Origin: an uncultured Oscillospiraceae bacterium
Lineage (GTDB): Bacteria > Bacillota > Clostridia > Oscillospirales > Oscillospiraceae
Direction: 5' to 3'
NCBI GenBank assembly: GCA_948616425.1
Contig: CAPGBJ010000079.1
Coordinates: 1-12,810, forward strand
Length of the DNA: 12,810 bases
Positions 12,459 to 12,810 of this stretch are shown here, piece after piece; the first letter of the stretch is position 1; the number at the start of each line of letters is the position of its first letter. The position numbers and the translations under genes are program-made. Under the pieces are notes generated by a model. It did not search any database. It saw nothing but the letters and a program-made list of their open reading frames with translations, and had not been told where the DNA came from.

Positions 12459-12810
12459 AAGGATAAGATAGTCCCTCGCCGCTGTATCACAGATCCGGAG
12501 TTGCGCCTGTTCCAATATACTGCCATTGACGAGTTCTCCAGGCTTCGTTTCCTGGCAGCTTATCCCGAGCAGTCCACCTATTCCTCCGCTGACTTCCTGA
12601 AACGGCTAGTGAAGTGGTATGCCCGTAAGGGGATCCATGTGGAATGTGTCCAGACTGACAACGGTTTTGAATTTACTAACCGTTTTTCCAACAGCAAACG
12701 AGACATCCCAACCCTTTTTGAGAAAACCGCCGCTGAGCTGGGTGTCCAGCATAAGCTCATCCGTCCTTACACGCCCAGACATAATGGCAAGGTAGAACGC
12801 AGCCACAGGG
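12459..12810 (+). pseudogene. IS481-like transposase, 3' part, interrupted and running off the window
   Basis: The open frame from 12459 to the window end encodes an integrase-type DDE core. It reads DKIVPRRCITDPELRLFQYT, then AIDEFSRLRFLAAYPEQST, the catalytic-type VQTDNGFEFTNRF, and HKLIRPYTPRHNGKVERSH. From knowledge of the family, the second Asp (in QTDNGFEF) and the last Glu (in NGKVERSH) of the DDE triad are present. The frame is closed by TAG at 12456-12458, just where relatives have the first catalytic Asp block, and no helix-turn-helix part is seen upstream. The gene is therefore 5'-truncated or decayed here; its 3' end lies beyond the window. It is divergent from the TRAP operon. 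IS481 is preferred over IS3 from the RPYTPRHNGKVERSH and EFSR wording, but this is judged from memory. Confidence 0.8.

Noticed and set aside
12578..12806. Two minus-strand open frames within the transposase part
   Set aside because: They are antisense to the conserved DDE integrase core and are shadows.

Overview
The window looks like one assembled contig from a GC-rich, endospore-forming Firmicute, most likely an Oscillospiraceae relative (Flavonifractor / Pseudoflavonifractor / Lawsonibacter type). The lineage is an inference from three things: Firmicute housekeeping proteins, sporulation genes (gpr, spoIID with a sigma-E-type promoter), and a TAXI-type TRAP transporter in a GC-rich background with strong AGGAGG ribosome binding sites. 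The first 31 bases match the Illumina TruSeq read-2 adapter and are not biological. The right edge runs off inside a transposase, a typical repeat-induced contig break.

Layout from left to right. rpsT (S20, minus strand) has its own promoter and terminator; a TTG start is better supported than the GTG upstream of it. Divergent from it on the plus strand are gpr (spore germination protease) and a small tail-anchored protein of unknown function. A hairpin-rich intergenic region follows. Minus strand rny (RNase Y) is next. It is preceded by about 335 bases of untranslated leader, driven by a consensus promoter and carrying several hairpins and a 154-bp MITE-like palindrome. Then come spoIID (minus, sigma-E promoter) and gap (glycolytic GAPDH, minus), each with terminators.

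From about 6.8 kb the plus strand carries an orphan PAS-like/HATPase sensor kinase with a CxCxxCxC cluster, then the classic rpsF-ssb-rpsR operon (S6, SSB, S18) from a strong promoter and structured leader. A bidirectional terminator separates it from a convergent minus-strand operon: a fused TRAP (TAXI-type) permease followed by its TAXI substrate-binding lipoprotein, with ATGA overlap. Upstream of that operon, on the plus strand, lies the 3' part of an IS481-like transposase, interrupted by a stop.

Functionally the window mixes housekeeping (ribosome, replication, RNA decay, glycolysis), sporulation (gpr, spoIID) and uptake (TRAP-TAXI). I do not see a clear-cut undescribed multi-gene system. 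The most interesting items are the long structured rny leader with its embedded palindromic element, the cysteine-cluster orphan kinase, the small tail-anchored partner of gpr, and the unexplained structured gap at 1.96-2.15 kb.
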